34,998 nt of DNA, from assembly GCA_009908385.1 (NCBI GenBank), contig JAAAPE010000055.1, forward strand, positions 1 to 34,998, in the 5' to 3' direction. Shown piece by piece: positions 16,195 to 24,536 of this stretch; positions within the stretch are counted from its first letter, which is position 1, and every line of letters starts with the position of its first letter. Under the pieces are notes generated by a model that was given only the letters and a program-made list of their open reading frames with translations, searched no databases and was not told the DNA's origin. The translations under genes were made by a program, and so were the position numbers. The DNA is from Gammaproteobacteria bacterium (GTDB taxonomy: Bacteria > Pseudomonadota > Gammaproteobacteria > Xanthomonadales > Wenzhouxiangellaceae).

Positions 16195-17226
16195 ATGAAT
16201 AATTCAGCTCTAGCGTCAACCGTTCGTTCACCCCTGATTCCAGCCCTTCGACCCGCGCATGTCGAAACGATTGAGAAAGCCGGCGGCAGCATTCGCCCGC
16301 TCGATCCCATCGGGGCCGAGGTTCACGGGGTCGACCTGTCGTCCGAGCCCCAGTCGGAAGTGGTCGAAGCACTCGAGCGGGAGATGGCCGGTCGCGGCTT
16401 CCTGGTGTTCAGGAGCGATCAGACCTTGTCTCCGGACGATTTTCTGCAAGCCAGCAGTTGGTGGGGCGGCAGGGCGCTACACAGTACGCACGGCGTTCAT
16501 CCGGCGACCCCCGGCGGCAACCCACATATCTTCCGCTTGTCGAACGATCCTCGTCACGGCATTCCCGGCGTCGGTCCGCAGTGGCACAACGACGGGAGTT
16601 TCAATGCCGACACCTTCTCCCATGCCGGTTATCACATCGTCCGGCCGGCCGAAAAGGGCGGGGGCACGTACTTCGCGCATCAGGGCGCGGCCTACGATGC
16701 GCTCCCGGACCACCGCCGGGAATTCTGGGGCCGGCTTTCGTCGGTCAACTCGGCTTCCGGCGTCGTGCATCCGGCCGTCCACCAGCATCCGCTCTCCGGG
16801 CGCAAGAGCCTGTGGCTGCATCTGGGGATGACCGGCGCGGTGATCGAGAAGCTGCCCGATCGCGATGGCTTCCGGCTCCTCGGTCCCCGCGAACTGACGG
16901 ATCTTTGCCGGGAGTACAACGACGTCCTGAACGCCGGCCTGGAACAGGGTTACGCCATTGCCTACGAGTACCGGGAGAACGACTGCATCTTCATCGATAA
17001 CCTCGCGGTAGCCCACCGTGCCTCGCCCAAGGCACATCGGCCGGTCGAGGAGCAGGGCCTCAGGATCATGCACCGCAGTACCGTTCGCGGCGTGGCGGAC
17101 TTCGAGCCGCATTTCGGGCTCCCGCTCTACGTCGACATCCGGGGAGCCAGTCCATTCGGCGAAGGCGTCTGGCAGGCCGGCGGCATCGGCTTTCGATGGG
17201 ACGAAGACATTCGGATGCAGAACTGA
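16195..17226 (+). CDS. TauD/TfdA-family Fe(II)/2-oxoglutarate dioxygenase
   Basis: The 343-residue protein has the family layout: an N-terminal IGAEVHGVDLSSE segment, GRGFLVFRSDQTLSPDDFLQ, a metal-binding HxD in QWHNDGSF (His131, Asp133), and a distal His274 in NLAVAHRAS with a following Arg (GLRIMHRSTV) to bind 2-oxoglutarate. These enzymes couple 2-oxoglutarate decarboxylation to substrate oxidation; TauD itself attacks taurine. No sulfonate transport or ssu/tau genes are nearby, so taurine use is not implied. The ATG at 16195 lacks a clear Shine-Dalgarno site and a GTG lies six codons upstream, so the start is uncertain. It may be in a transcription unit with the OleA gene 257 bp downstream. 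Confidence 0.88.
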   Translation: MNNSALASTVRSPLIPALRPAHVETIEKAGGSIRPLDPIGAEVHGVDLSSEPQSEVVEALEREMAGRGFLVFRSDQTLSPDDFLQASSWWGGRALHSTHGVHPATPGGNPHIFRLSNDPRHGIPGVGPQWHNDGSFNADTFSHAGYHIVRPAEKGGGTYFAHQGAAYDALPDHRREFWGRLSSVNSASGVVHPAVHQHPLSGRKSLWLHLGMTGAVIEKLPDRDGFRLLGPRELTDLCREYNDVLNAGLEQGYAIAYEYRENDCIFIDNLAVAHRASPKAHRPVEEQGLRIMHRSTVRGVADFEPHFGLPLYVDIRGASPFGEGVWQAGGIGFRWDEDIRMQN

Positions 17227-17483
17227 TTTCGAGTAGCATGGGTCCTTGGCAGTCAGTCTTCATCACAAGCACTCACGACATCGGTCAAAGCCGCGGCTGG
17301 AAAACGTTCGATCCGGGATGGCCGTTGGCCGGCAGACGCCTCCAGGCACCAGCCCGCCTCAGGCAGCATCAGCATCTGCCCCGTTAAAGGCTACGCGTTG
17401 CTGTCAGCCGCGGCGCAGCGTCCGGATCCATGACACCCATCCACCGCGGTCACTCCGGGCCGCGTAAAAGAGAGTTTTCGCCA

Positions 17484-18500
17484 ATGAATTTCAAGAACGT
17501 CGTCGTCCAGTCGGTGGCGGCCGTGGAGCCGCCGATCAGCCTCAGTTCGAAGGAGATATCGCAGCGCCTCAAGCCCACCATGCAGCGTCTGGGTGTTCGG
17601 GAAGATCTGCTCGAGGAGATTTCGGGCATCAAGTCCCGGAAACTCTGGGAAGAGGGCGCCCGCGTCTCCGATGCCGCCACCCTGGCGGCGGAAAAGGCCA
17701 TCGAGGAAAGCGGCGTCGAGCGCTCGCGCATCGGTCTGCTGATCAGCACTTCCGTGTCACGCGACTTTCTCGAGCCTTCCACGGCCTGCGTCGTCCATGC
17801 CGATCTGGGGCTGGCGCCCGACTGCCTGAACTTCGACGTCGCCAATGCCTGCCTCGGCTTTCTCAATGCCATGGATATCGCGGCGGGCATGCTCGAGCGC
17901 GGGGAACTCGACTACGCCCTGATCGTCGACGGGGAATCGAGCAGGCAGCTCATCGATGCGACCTGCGAGCGCCTACTGGACCCCGCGGTCGATCAGGCGC
18001 AGTTCCGTGCCGAGTTCGCTTCGCTGACCCTCGGATCGGGCGCTGCCGCCATGGTCATGTCGCGAGGGGATCTTGAAACGGAGGGTCACCGCTATCGCGG
18101 CAGCGTGACGCGGGCCGCGACCGGGTTCAACAAGCTCTGCCAGGGCGATATGGAGCGCATGTTTACCGATACGCGCAGCCTGATGAGTGCGGGGCTGGAA
18201 CTCGCGACAAAAACCTTCGGGGCCGCCCGTGAGTCGCTCGGCTGGGTCGAGACTGACATGGACCAGTTCGTCATCCATCAGGTCAGCAAGGTTCATACCG
18301 AGTCCCTGGTGAAGGTGCTGGGACTCGATCCCGAAAAAGTTCACGTGATCTACCCCGAAATGGGCAATGTCGGCCCCGCTTCAGCGCCGATCGCGCTGGC
18401 CAGGGTGGCCGCGGCGGGAAAGCTCGAAAAGGGCGACCGGGTGGCCCTCCTGGGCATCGGATCCGGGCTGAACTGCTCCATGTCGGAGATCGTCTGGTAA
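17484..18500 (+). CDS. oleA: OleA: thiolase-type enzyme condensing two acyl-CoAs (head-to-head)
   Basis: The 338-residue product matches Xanthomonas campestris OleA across its length: LTSKEIxQRLxPTxxRLG at the start, TSVSRDFLEPSTA, FDVANACLGFLNAMDIAA, DQFVIHQVSKVHT, GNVGPAS and ALLGIGSGLNCSM. The residues known to matter line up with a constant offset of 20: Cys123 (143 in the published numbering), Glu97 (117), His265 (285) and Asn295 (315). OleA joins two fatty acyl-CoAs to a beta-keto acid, the first step to long-chain olefins; OleB, OleC and OleD finish the job. None of these is adjacent, so the product may be a ketone formed by spontaneous decarboxylation, or the partners are elsewhere. 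AAAAGAGAG precedes the ATG. Confidence 0.92.
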   Translation: MNFKNVVVQSVAAVEPPISLSSKEISQRLKPTMQRLGVREDLLEEISGIKSRKLWEEGARVSDAATLAAEKAIEESGVERSRIGLLISTSVSRDFLEPSTACVVHADLGLAPDCLNFDVANACLGFLNAMDIAAGMLERGELDYALIVDGESSRQLIDATCERLLDPAVDQAQFRAEFASLTLGSGAAAMVMSRGDLETEGHRYRGSVTRAATGFNKLCQGDMERMFTDTRSLMSAGLELATKTFGAARESLGWVETDMDQFVIHQVSKVHTESLVKVLGLDPEKVHVIYPEMGNVGPASAPIALARVAAAGKLEKGDRVALLGIGSGLNCSMSEIVW

Positions 18501-18617
18501 AAGCTGGATTCGGCGGCCCATCCGCTCACGGTTCAGCGACGTGGCATCCCTTACGGTCTCGCGTCCGGTCGTCGCCAACGGCGACCGCTTCCACGTCACA
18601 CAAGGGTCCCGATCCGC

Positions 18618-18944
18618 ATGTCCGAGCCTGGCGCTAAACCCCGAAGCACCACCATCGAATTGGTTGTGTGGTGCATTGCGGCCCCGATACTCTCGGTCTG
18701 GGCCCTGCTGTCCATGCTGCCGGTGGTCAGCCTGATTCGCGCCTGGGGCGATCCCGGACAATCGCTTATTGCCCTGGCTTTCTTGGCGACCGGCGCGCTG
18801 GGTCTCGTCGGGGGCGCCGTCGTTTATCGCTGGCTGCGCTGGGATCAGGCGGCGGCGCCGGTCGTGTCGTCCGAAACGCGCACCATCCGGGCCGTGGCGC
18901 TCTCGGCGTACGCGCTGGTGTGGATGGCGCTTTACGCCTTGTAG
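18618..18944 (+). CDS. Small two- to three-helix membrane protein, unknown
   Basis: The 108-residue protein has hydrophobic stretches at ELVVWCIAAPILSVWALLSM, SLIALAFLATGALGLVGGAV and IRAVALSAYALVWMALYAL, with a WLRW motif between the second and third. It begins 117 bp after oleA on the same strand and could be cotranscribed. Its Shine-Dalgarno site (AAGGG) is about 11 bases from the ATG, longer than usual. I do not recognise the family. Confidence 0.68.
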   Translation: MSEPGAKPRSTTIELVVWCIAAPILSVWALLSMLPVVSLIRAWGDPGQSLIALAFLATGALGLVGGAVVYRWLRWDQAAAPVVSSETRTIRAVALSAYALVWMALYAL

Positions 18945-19059
18945 GAGCCCCGGGAGACCCACAGCCGTCGCGGATCATCAGGCACGGCTGTTGAGGAGCA
19001 AGCCACGAGGCGCCCGGACTGTGCCAGACTGAGCGTTCAATCGCCGGAAGGGAAATCGC

Positions 19060-19983
19060 ATGGCCGGGGCAAGCTTACTCAGCCTTCTCGACGACATCGC
19101 CACCTTGCTCGACGACGTCTCCGTGATGACCAAGGTCGCGGCCAAGAAGACGGCGACTCTCGTCGCTGACGATCTGGCGGTCAACGCCCAGCAGGTGACC
19201 GGCATTTCCGCCAAGCGCGAGCTCGCCGTTGTCTGGGCGGTCGCCAAGGGCGCCACCCTCAACAAGATTATTCTGATCCCTGCCGCGCTACTGATCAGCG
19301 CCTTCATGCCGTGGGCGATCGTGCCGCTGTTGATGCTCGGCGGCGGCTTCCTGTGCTACGAAGGCGCCCACAAGGTCCACCAAAAGCTCTTTCACAGGGA
19401 AAGCGACAAGCAGGAGAAGGAGCAGCTGAAGAAGGCGTTCCGCGATCCCAATGTCGACCTGGTCGCGTTCGAGAAGAAGAAGATCAAGGGCGCCATCCGC
19501 ACGGACTTCATTCTGTCGGCCGAGATCATCGTCATCGCGCTCGGCGCGGTGGCCGCAGCGACACTGGGCGTGCAGCTCGGCGTCCTGATCGCCGTCAGCG
19601 CGCTCGTCGTCCTGGTCGTCTACGGGCTGGTCGCCGGGATCGTCAAGATCGACGACCTGGGTGTGAAGCTGTCGCAGCGCGACGGCGGAATCGGGCGCTT
19701 CGGGGAGTGGCTGATCGGAGCCTCGCCGGTGTTGATGAAGGGCCTGGGAATCGTGGGCACGCTTGCGATGTTCCTGGTCGGCGGCGGCATCTTTTCCCAC
19801 AACATCCCGCAGGTCGAGCATCTGTTCAAGGGATGGGCGGCGCTGACCGGACCCGCCAAGCCGGTCACGGTCCTGTTTCTCGACGGTCTCCTCGGCGTCG
19901 TGATCGGCGCGATCCTGGTGGCGATTCTTTCTCTCGGTGCGAGGCTCGCGGGGCGGGGCGGGCATTCCGGGGTCGAGCACTGA
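19060..19983 (+). CDS. yedI: DUF808 inner-membrane protein, YedI-like
   Basis: The 307-residue protein begins MAGASLLSLLDDIATLLDDV and runs into MTKVAAKKTATLVADDLAVN and AQQVTGISAKRELAVVWAVA, a signature of YedI/DUF808. Four or more membrane segments follow (IPAALLISAFMPWAIVPLLM; EIIVIALGAVAAATLGVQLG; ALVVLVVYGLVAGIVKI; VTVLFLDGLLGVVIGAILVA) with a charged cytoplasmic loop (HRESDKQEKEQLKKAF). The function is not established in any organism that I know of. It stands alone on the plus strand. Confidence 0.92.
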   Translation: MAGASLLSLLDDIATLLDDVSVMTKVAAKKTATLVADDLAVNAQQVTGISAKRELAVVWAVAKGATLNKIILIPAALLISAFMPWAIVPLLMLGGGFLCYEGAHKVHQKLFHRESDKQEKEQLKKAFRDPNVDLVAFEKKKIKGAIRTDFILSAEIIVIALGAVAAATLGVQLGVLIAVSALVVLVVYGLVAGIVKIDDLGVKLSQRDGGIGRFGEWLIGASPVLMKGLGIVGTLAMFLVGGGIFSHNIPQVEHLFKGWAALTGPAKPVTVLFLDGLLGVVIGAILVAILSLGARLAGRGGHSGVEH

Positions 19984-20127
19984 GTCGCTCGAAAGGCGCC
20001 TGTCCGTTGTAAGCGTTAGCCCAGACGCCAAGGCGCCCTTTTCCTAGGGGATTCCAGCAGAGCGCTTCGGGTATTCGGAAGACCATGCTTGAATTTGCGT
20101 TCGCTGTGAGTGGGAAGCGAGAGAGCC

Positions 20128-20817
20128 ATGGAACCGATATCGAGTCAACAGACGCAAATCTGGACCGGACTGGCCATCGCAGTGGTTTTTCTCCTGGTCA
20201 GCCGGTTAGCGCATTGGTGTTCGATCCGGTTCGGCAAGTCGGCAACGGGATCGGGGGAAGACGCTGAAAGCACCTTGTCGATCATCGCAAGAGCCGTTCT
20301 TGCCGATGCGGTCTTCGCCGTGGCGTATCTTGTATTCGGCCTGCAGAGCGCCCTGGTGTACCGCTTGACCGCTTCACTGTGGAAGGTTGGCCGGAAGTTG
20401 TTGTTCGGGCCCGCGATGAAGCCCGGTCTCGTCGTCTACCATGCATTCATGAACATCGCCCTGGCCTACATCATCATCGAAGGCTCCGAGGCCGCGTTGC
20501 ATGTCTACGGGCTGGTGGTGTTCACGTTCTTCTATGGGATTTCCGCGCATATCTCGCGCGCCAGGCTCGCCCGGGATGAAGAGAGTGGTTCGCTTGGCAT
20601 GATCAGGATCGTTTCCGTGATGGTGATCGCTTATTTCCTCATCCTTGGGGTAAGCGAATTCCTCTGGACCTCAGGCGGAATGGACTATTGGATCTGGTTT
20701 TTCATCCTCGTGAAATTCCTGGCTGTTGCCGGGTCGTTGTTTTCGGTCATCGTGCTGCTCCCATTCCTGAAAGCCTTCATGAGAGCGGTCCACCGCGCAA
20801 CCGGTCCGCTGCGCTAG
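20128..20817 (+). CDS. Uncharacterised membrane protein with about six helices
   Basis: The ATG at 20128 follows GCGAGAGA and gives 229 residues. Hydrophobic segments include GLAIAVVFLLVSRLAHW, AVLADAVFAVAYLVFGL, MNIALAYIIIEGSEAALHVY, IVSVMVIAYFLILGVSEFLW and FILVKFLAVAGSLFSVIVLL. Six upstream in-frame residues (a GTG- or ATG-initiated extension at 20110) lack support. No domain is recognisable. It does not look horizontally acquired: GC and codon use appear like its neighbours. It lies 207 bp upstream of the large regulator-hydrolase fusion on the same strand. Confidence 0.8.
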   Translation: MEPISSQQTQIWTGLAIAVVFLLVSRLAHWCSIRFGKSATGSGEDAESTLSIIARAVLADAVFAVAYLVFGLQSALVYRLTASLWKVGRKLLFGPAMKPGLVVYHAFMNIALAYIIIEGSEAALHVYGLVVFTFFYGISAHISRARLARDEESGSLGMIRIVSVMVIAYFLILGVSEFLWTSGGMDYWIWFFILVKFLAVAGSLFSVIVLLPFLKAFMRAVHRATGPLR

Positions 20818-21024
20818 TTAAAAGATCTGCGTACTCAGTTGGTTTCTCGTCAGTCGGTTTTTCTCGGCAGTTGCAGTTTTGCTTCTTGCTTGATGGTAGC
20901 GATCTCGTCCTCCGGAAGCGACCCGATTGTTTCGAAATGCGTGTCTGAGCTATTCTCTTGAGCGAAAGAGGGCCGGGGCATCTCCGGTTGTTCAACCAAG
21001 GTGGCGCGGCGCGCAGAGCGGGTG

Positions 21025-23400
21025 ATGAAATATCGATTCGGAGATTTCGAGCTCGACCCGAATATCGGCGTCCTGAACGGCCCGGCGGGGCCCGTCGCAT
21101 TGCGCCGCCAGACCTTTCGCCTCCTCGAGTCGCTGTTGAGGCATGCGCCCAACCTGGTCGACCGGGACACGCTGCTTGACGAAGCCTGGGGTCGTTCGGA
21201 ACTCTCGCCCAACGTTCTGCCCCAGGCGATCAGCGAACTTCGCCACGCGCTGGGTGACAGTGCGAGCGAATCGGCCTACATCGAGACCCGGCACCGACGC
21301 GGCTATCGGATCGTGCCCGCAGTCGAGCCGATCGAATCAGGGCCATCCATCCATGGGCACGCCGGACGTCCGCCCCGACGAAGCGTGCATGTCCTCTCGA
21401 TTCTGACGCTGGTGTCGTTGCCACTCGCGCTCGTTGCCGCATGGTGGTGGCAGGGCGCGGATGAACGATGGCTGGAAAACCACTTGCTGCCTGCCGTCGA
21501 AGAACAGATCGAGACCGACGTCACCACCGCGTGGCGGCTCGTTCGCGAAGCCCGCGAACGCCTGCCCAACGACGCGCGGCTCGAGCAGCTCTGGCGCGAC
21601 CTGACGCTGCCACTGCAACTTGATAGCGAGCCCAGCGGCGTTCAGGTCGAAGTGGCGGGATATGGTGATGGCCCTGCCGACTGGCTGGCGATTGGAACGA
21701 CGCCTCTCGAGACCAGGTTGCCGCTGTCCGCGCTTCGATTCCGGATCTCCAGGCCCGGCTTTGCCAGCCGCATCGTTGCTCCCAGCGTGCTTCCTTTTCC
21801 GGAGCTGTTCCGGCTCCATCCGGCCGACGAGGTCCCAGAGGACATGGTCTTCGTGCCCCCGGGCGCCAGCAGTTATCGCTCGGAACGGCGCGATGTGCCG
21901 GGGTTCTGGATCGATCGTCACGAGGTCACCAACGAGGCGTACCTGGAATTCGTCGAGGCCGGAGGCTATGCCGATACCGCTCTCTGGCCGGATCAAATCC
22001 AAGTCGATGGACAGGTCCTCGACCGTGAGTCTTTGCTGGCGCGGATGGTCGACCAAACGGGCATGCACGGGCCGTCGACCTGGACGCTCGGGACTTTTCC
22101 GGAGGGCGACGCGAGTCATCCGGTTTCGGGCATCAGCGCCCATGAAGCGGCCGCCTACGCGAGTTGGGCGGGCAAGTCCCTGCCGACGGCTTTTCACTGG
22201 TACCGCGCCGCCGGTCTTGGCTCGGCGCAGACGCCCGTGTTTTCAGGCGTCCTCAAGACGAGCAACTTCGGACTGGACGGATCCCGACCGGTCGGAAGCG
22301 GCCTGGGACCCTACGGGACCTACGACATGGCGGGCAATGTCCGTGAGTGGACCCGAACGTCCTACGGCGCGCTGGGCTATGCGCTTGGCGCAGCCTCGAG
22401 TGATCACGCCTATCAGTTCGCCGACTGGCAGCTTTTCGAGCCGCTGAGCCGGGAACCCGGATTCGGCATGCGCCTGATCAAGCCCATCGACCCCTTTCCT
22501 CCGGAACTACTCGCGGATATCGGATTTCCCAGCGATCCCGCAGTGGCGCCGGTCGACGATGCCACCTTCGAGATCTACGCGCGCCTCTACGACTACGACG
22601 ACATGCCGCTCAGGGCCGAATTCGTTTCCATGGACGACGACCATGCCGCCTGGCGGCGGGAGAGAATCGAGTTCGACGCCGCATACGGCAACGAGCGCGT
22701 CATCCTGCAGCTCTTCATCCCGCACGACGTCGCGCCGCCCTACCAGACCGTGGTGCACTTTCCCGGCGGCGACGCGCGCCTGCTCAAGGACAGTCGGGAG
22801 GCCGGCCTCCTCCAGGTCGAACCGTTCCTGCGCACCGGACGGGCTGTGGCCTTCCCGGTCTACAAGGGCACGTTCGAGCGCGCCGGAGAGCCAGTAAGCG
22901 GACCGATCGGCGTGCGCGATTTGGTCATCCAGCAGGTCAAGGACGTCCGACGAACGCTCGACTACCTCGAATCCCGGGACGATATCGACACCGATCGCCT
23001 GGTGTTCCACGGGCTGAGCTATGGCGCGGTCCGGTCGATGTTCATCCTCGCGGTCGAGGAGCGATTTCGGGCCGCGCTGATCATCTCCACCGGCCTGATC
23101 GCGAGCCAGCACCTGCCACCCGAAATCCAGCAGGTGGACTACCTGCCCCGGGTCACCCTGCCGGTGCTGTTCGTGACCGGACGAAACGACCTGAGCGTGT
23201 CCTACGAAACGGCGCAGCGGCCCTTCTTCGAGCAATTGGGTACGCCGGACGCGCAGAAGACACACGTGGCGCTCGACTGGGGGCACCTGCCGCCGGGATA
23301 TTCGGAACTGACGCGCTTGATGATCGAGTGGACGGACCGCTGGCTGGGGCCGGTCGAGGACGGCCGGTTCGCGCTGGTCGATTCCACTACAACTCCCTGA
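21025..23400 (+). CDS. Winged-helix/TM/PEGA-like/FGE-like/alpha-beta hydrolase fusion protein
   Basis: This 791-residue protein joins modules that normally sit on separate proteins. Residues 1-97 are an OmpR/CadC-type winged helix (FGDFELDPNIGVL; LRRQTFRLLESLLRHAPNLV; AISELRHALGD; RHRRGYRIVP). Residues 121-143 are a membrane helix. A PEGA-like segment (about 200-250, EPSGVQVEV to TPLETRLPL) precedes an FGE/SUMF1 fold (about 270-487: GFWIDRHEVTNEAYLEFV; HPVSGISAHEAAAYASWAGK; GPYGTYDMAGNVREW), which ends GFGMR without the usual Cys of active FGEs. Residues 510-775 are an alpha/beta hydrolase with GLSYG (Ser665), Asp722 in TGRNDLS and His754 in WGHLPP. The start was set at the ATG that begins MKYRFGDFE; a GTG eight codons upstream is the alternative. 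By analogy with CadC it may be a membrane-bound regulator reading a periplasmic signal. Confidence 0.87.
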   Translation: MKYRFGDFELDPNIGVLNGPAGPVALRRQTFRLLESLLRHAPNLVDRDTLLDEAWGRSELSPNVLPQAISELRHALGDSASESAYIETRHRRGYRIVPAVEPIESGPSIHGHAGRPPRRSVHVLSILTLVSLPLALVAAWWWQGADERWLENHLLPAVEEQIETDVTTAWRLVREARERLPNDARLEQLWRDLTLPLQLDSEPSGVQVEVAGYGDGPADWLAIGTTPLETRLPLSALRFRISRPGFASRIVAPSVLPFPELFRLHPADEVPEDMVFVPPGASSYRSERRDVPGFWIDRHEVTNEAYLEFVEAGGYADTALWPDQIQVDGQVLDRESLLARMVDQTGMHGPSTWTLGTFPEGDASHPVSGISAHEAAAYASWAGKSLPTAFHWYRAAGLGSAQTPVFSGVLKTSNFGLDGSRPVGSGLGPYGTYDMAGNVREWTRTSYGALGYALGAASSDHAYQFADWQLFEPLSREPGFGMRLIKPIDPFPPELLADIGFPSDPAVAPVDDATFEIYARLYDYDDMPLRAEFVSMDDDHAAWRRERIEFDAAYGNERVILQLFIPHDVAPPYQTVVHFPGGDARLLKDSREAGLLQVEPFLRTGRAVAFPVYKGTFERAGEPVSGPIGVRDLVIQQVKDVRRTLDYLESRDDIDTDRLVFHGLSYGAVRSMFILAVEERFRAALIISTGLIASQHLPPEIQQVDYLPRVTLPVLFVTGRNDLSVSYETAQRPFFEQLGTPDAQKTHVALDWGHLPPGYSELTRLMIEWTDRWLGPVEDGRFALVDSTTTP

Positions 23401-23533
23401 CAAGACGAAAATTTTAGGTTTTCTTGAGGCCTCTCTCAAGACTCTGGTCCTTGCCGAGGCGAATACTCCTGGTGCGCGAAGGGCGAACCGCCCGAAGCGA
23501 ACGTACTGTCACCAGAACATTCAGGAGAGCCTC

Positions 23534-24160
23534 ATGAAACTGCATTCCCTCATCCATCCGATTTCCATTCCCGGTGTGCTCACCGCCGTAGTATTCGCAA
23601 CCTGCCTTCTCGCCTCGCCGGTACAGGCCCAGACCGGGCCAGAAGGACCATCCGAGAGGATCTGTCGCCTGCTCACCATGCTCGGCGGTGCGCCGCCCGC
23701 CTGCCAGCAAGACGCGGTTGATCCGGAGGTCGCCGAGCAGATCGACGCGTTGACGCTCTCGGTGCTGCCCTTCTTCAACTACGATGTCGCCGTGGCGGCG
23801 GGCTGGGACACGATCCTCGGCGAGTGCGTTGAAAGCCCCGCCGGCGGCATGGGCTATCACGTTCATAACATGGACCAGTATGCCAACGGTTATCTGAATC
23901 TGCTACGGCCGGAGGTACTGCTCTATGCGCCGACCGAGGATGGTTCGATGCGCTTCCATGGGGTGGAGTACATCATCCCCGCCGAGTTGTGGACCGAGCC
24001 GAATCCCCCGAACTTCCTCGGCCGCGACCTTCACTTCAATCCGAGCGTCCCGCCGAACGGCATCTGGGCGCTGCATGTGTGGGTCGGTACGCCCAATCCC
24101 GAAGGGCTGTTCGAAGACTGGAACCCGGAAGTCAGCTGCGAGTTCGCAACCATCGAATAG
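23534..24160 (+). CDS. Small exported protein with four cysteines, unknown
   Basis: The 208-residue product has a long signal sequence (hydrophobic GVLTAVVFATCLLASPV, cleaved after AQA near residue 33) and a CAGGAGAG ribosome site before the ATG. The mature part has four cysteines (RICRLL, PACQQD, GECVES, VSCEFA), a GGMGYHVHNMDQYANG segment and a C-terminal GIWALHVWVGTPNPEGLFED, which recur in uncharacterised secreted proteins. Several His residues (GYHVHN, LHFNP, LHVW) hint at metal binding, which is inference only. The gene is followed by a good hairpin terminator, so it is probably a single transcription unit. Confidence 0.82.
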   Translation: MKLHSLIHPISIPGVLTAVVFATCLLASPVQAQTGPEGPSERICRLLTMLGGAPPACQQDAVDPEVAEQIDALTLSVLPFFNYDVAVAAGWDTILGECVESPAGGMGYHVHNMDQYANGYLNLLRPEVLLYAPTEDGSMRFHGVEYIIPAELWTEPNPPNFLGRDLHFNPSVPPNGIWALHVWVGTPNPEGLFEDWNPEVSCEFATIE

Positions 24161-24183
24161 CAGCGTTCGAATGGGAGTTCAAG

Positions 24184-24205
24184 AAGGCCGGGGGCACCCG
24201 GCCTT
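24184..24205 (+). terminator. GC-rich 9-bp hairpin after the exported Cys protein gene
   Basis: AAGGCCGGG pairs perfectly with CCCGGCCTT around a GGCA loop, 23 bp after the stop. The following bases are CCTGCTTCC, so there is no clean T-run, but the placement and stem strength fit a transcription terminator. Confidence 0.7.
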
Positions 24206-24536
24206 CCTGCTTCCCGAAGCCGGTTCCCGGCACAGCCGGCCTCCGCGCACGTCGATATCGCCCCACGGAGTGCGTCCAGGTCGAGGGCGTGACCCTGTCG
24301 ACAGCGGGCGTTGGTCAATGCGCGTCGGCTGTGGGTTGCGAGCAGTTGCTGGATACGCGGCTCGGAGAGGTCGGCCCGGGTGAATTCGATCACGTCGCTG
24401 TAGCTCGCTGGGGCGATGCCCAGGGAATGTCCGGATAGCGCCGGCCTGTCAAGCTGAAGCGGGAAGACGTCACGCCGTCCCCGTTCAGGTCTGCCGGCCG
24501 CGGGATGGATGCAGTCGTTTTCGCGGATTCCGCTGG
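24206..24536. other. Intergenic gap of about 330 bp with an unexplained minus-strand frame
   Basis: A minus-strand frame here reads SDVIEFTRADLSEPRIQQLL and ATHSRRALTNARC, which has protein-like composition and no stop for a long stretch. It has no recognisable start and does not match a family I know. It may be a gene remnant next to the stop of the MscS channel gene. Nothing else is supported. Confidence 0.35.

Noticed and set aside
19288-20031. 247-residue minus-strand frame across YedI
   Set aside because: Shadow of the DUF808 gene; Asp/Arg/Gln-rich with no domain.
22507-23439. 310-residue minus-strand frame opposite the fusion gene
   Set aside because: No domain and no ribosome site; the plus-strand hydrolase motifs are unambiguous.
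23413-23448. Inverted repeat CTTGAG/CTCAAG after the fusion gene as a terminator
   Set aside because: The T-run lies before, not after, the stem on the plus strand, and the stem is only six base pairs; it does not fit an intrinsic terminator.
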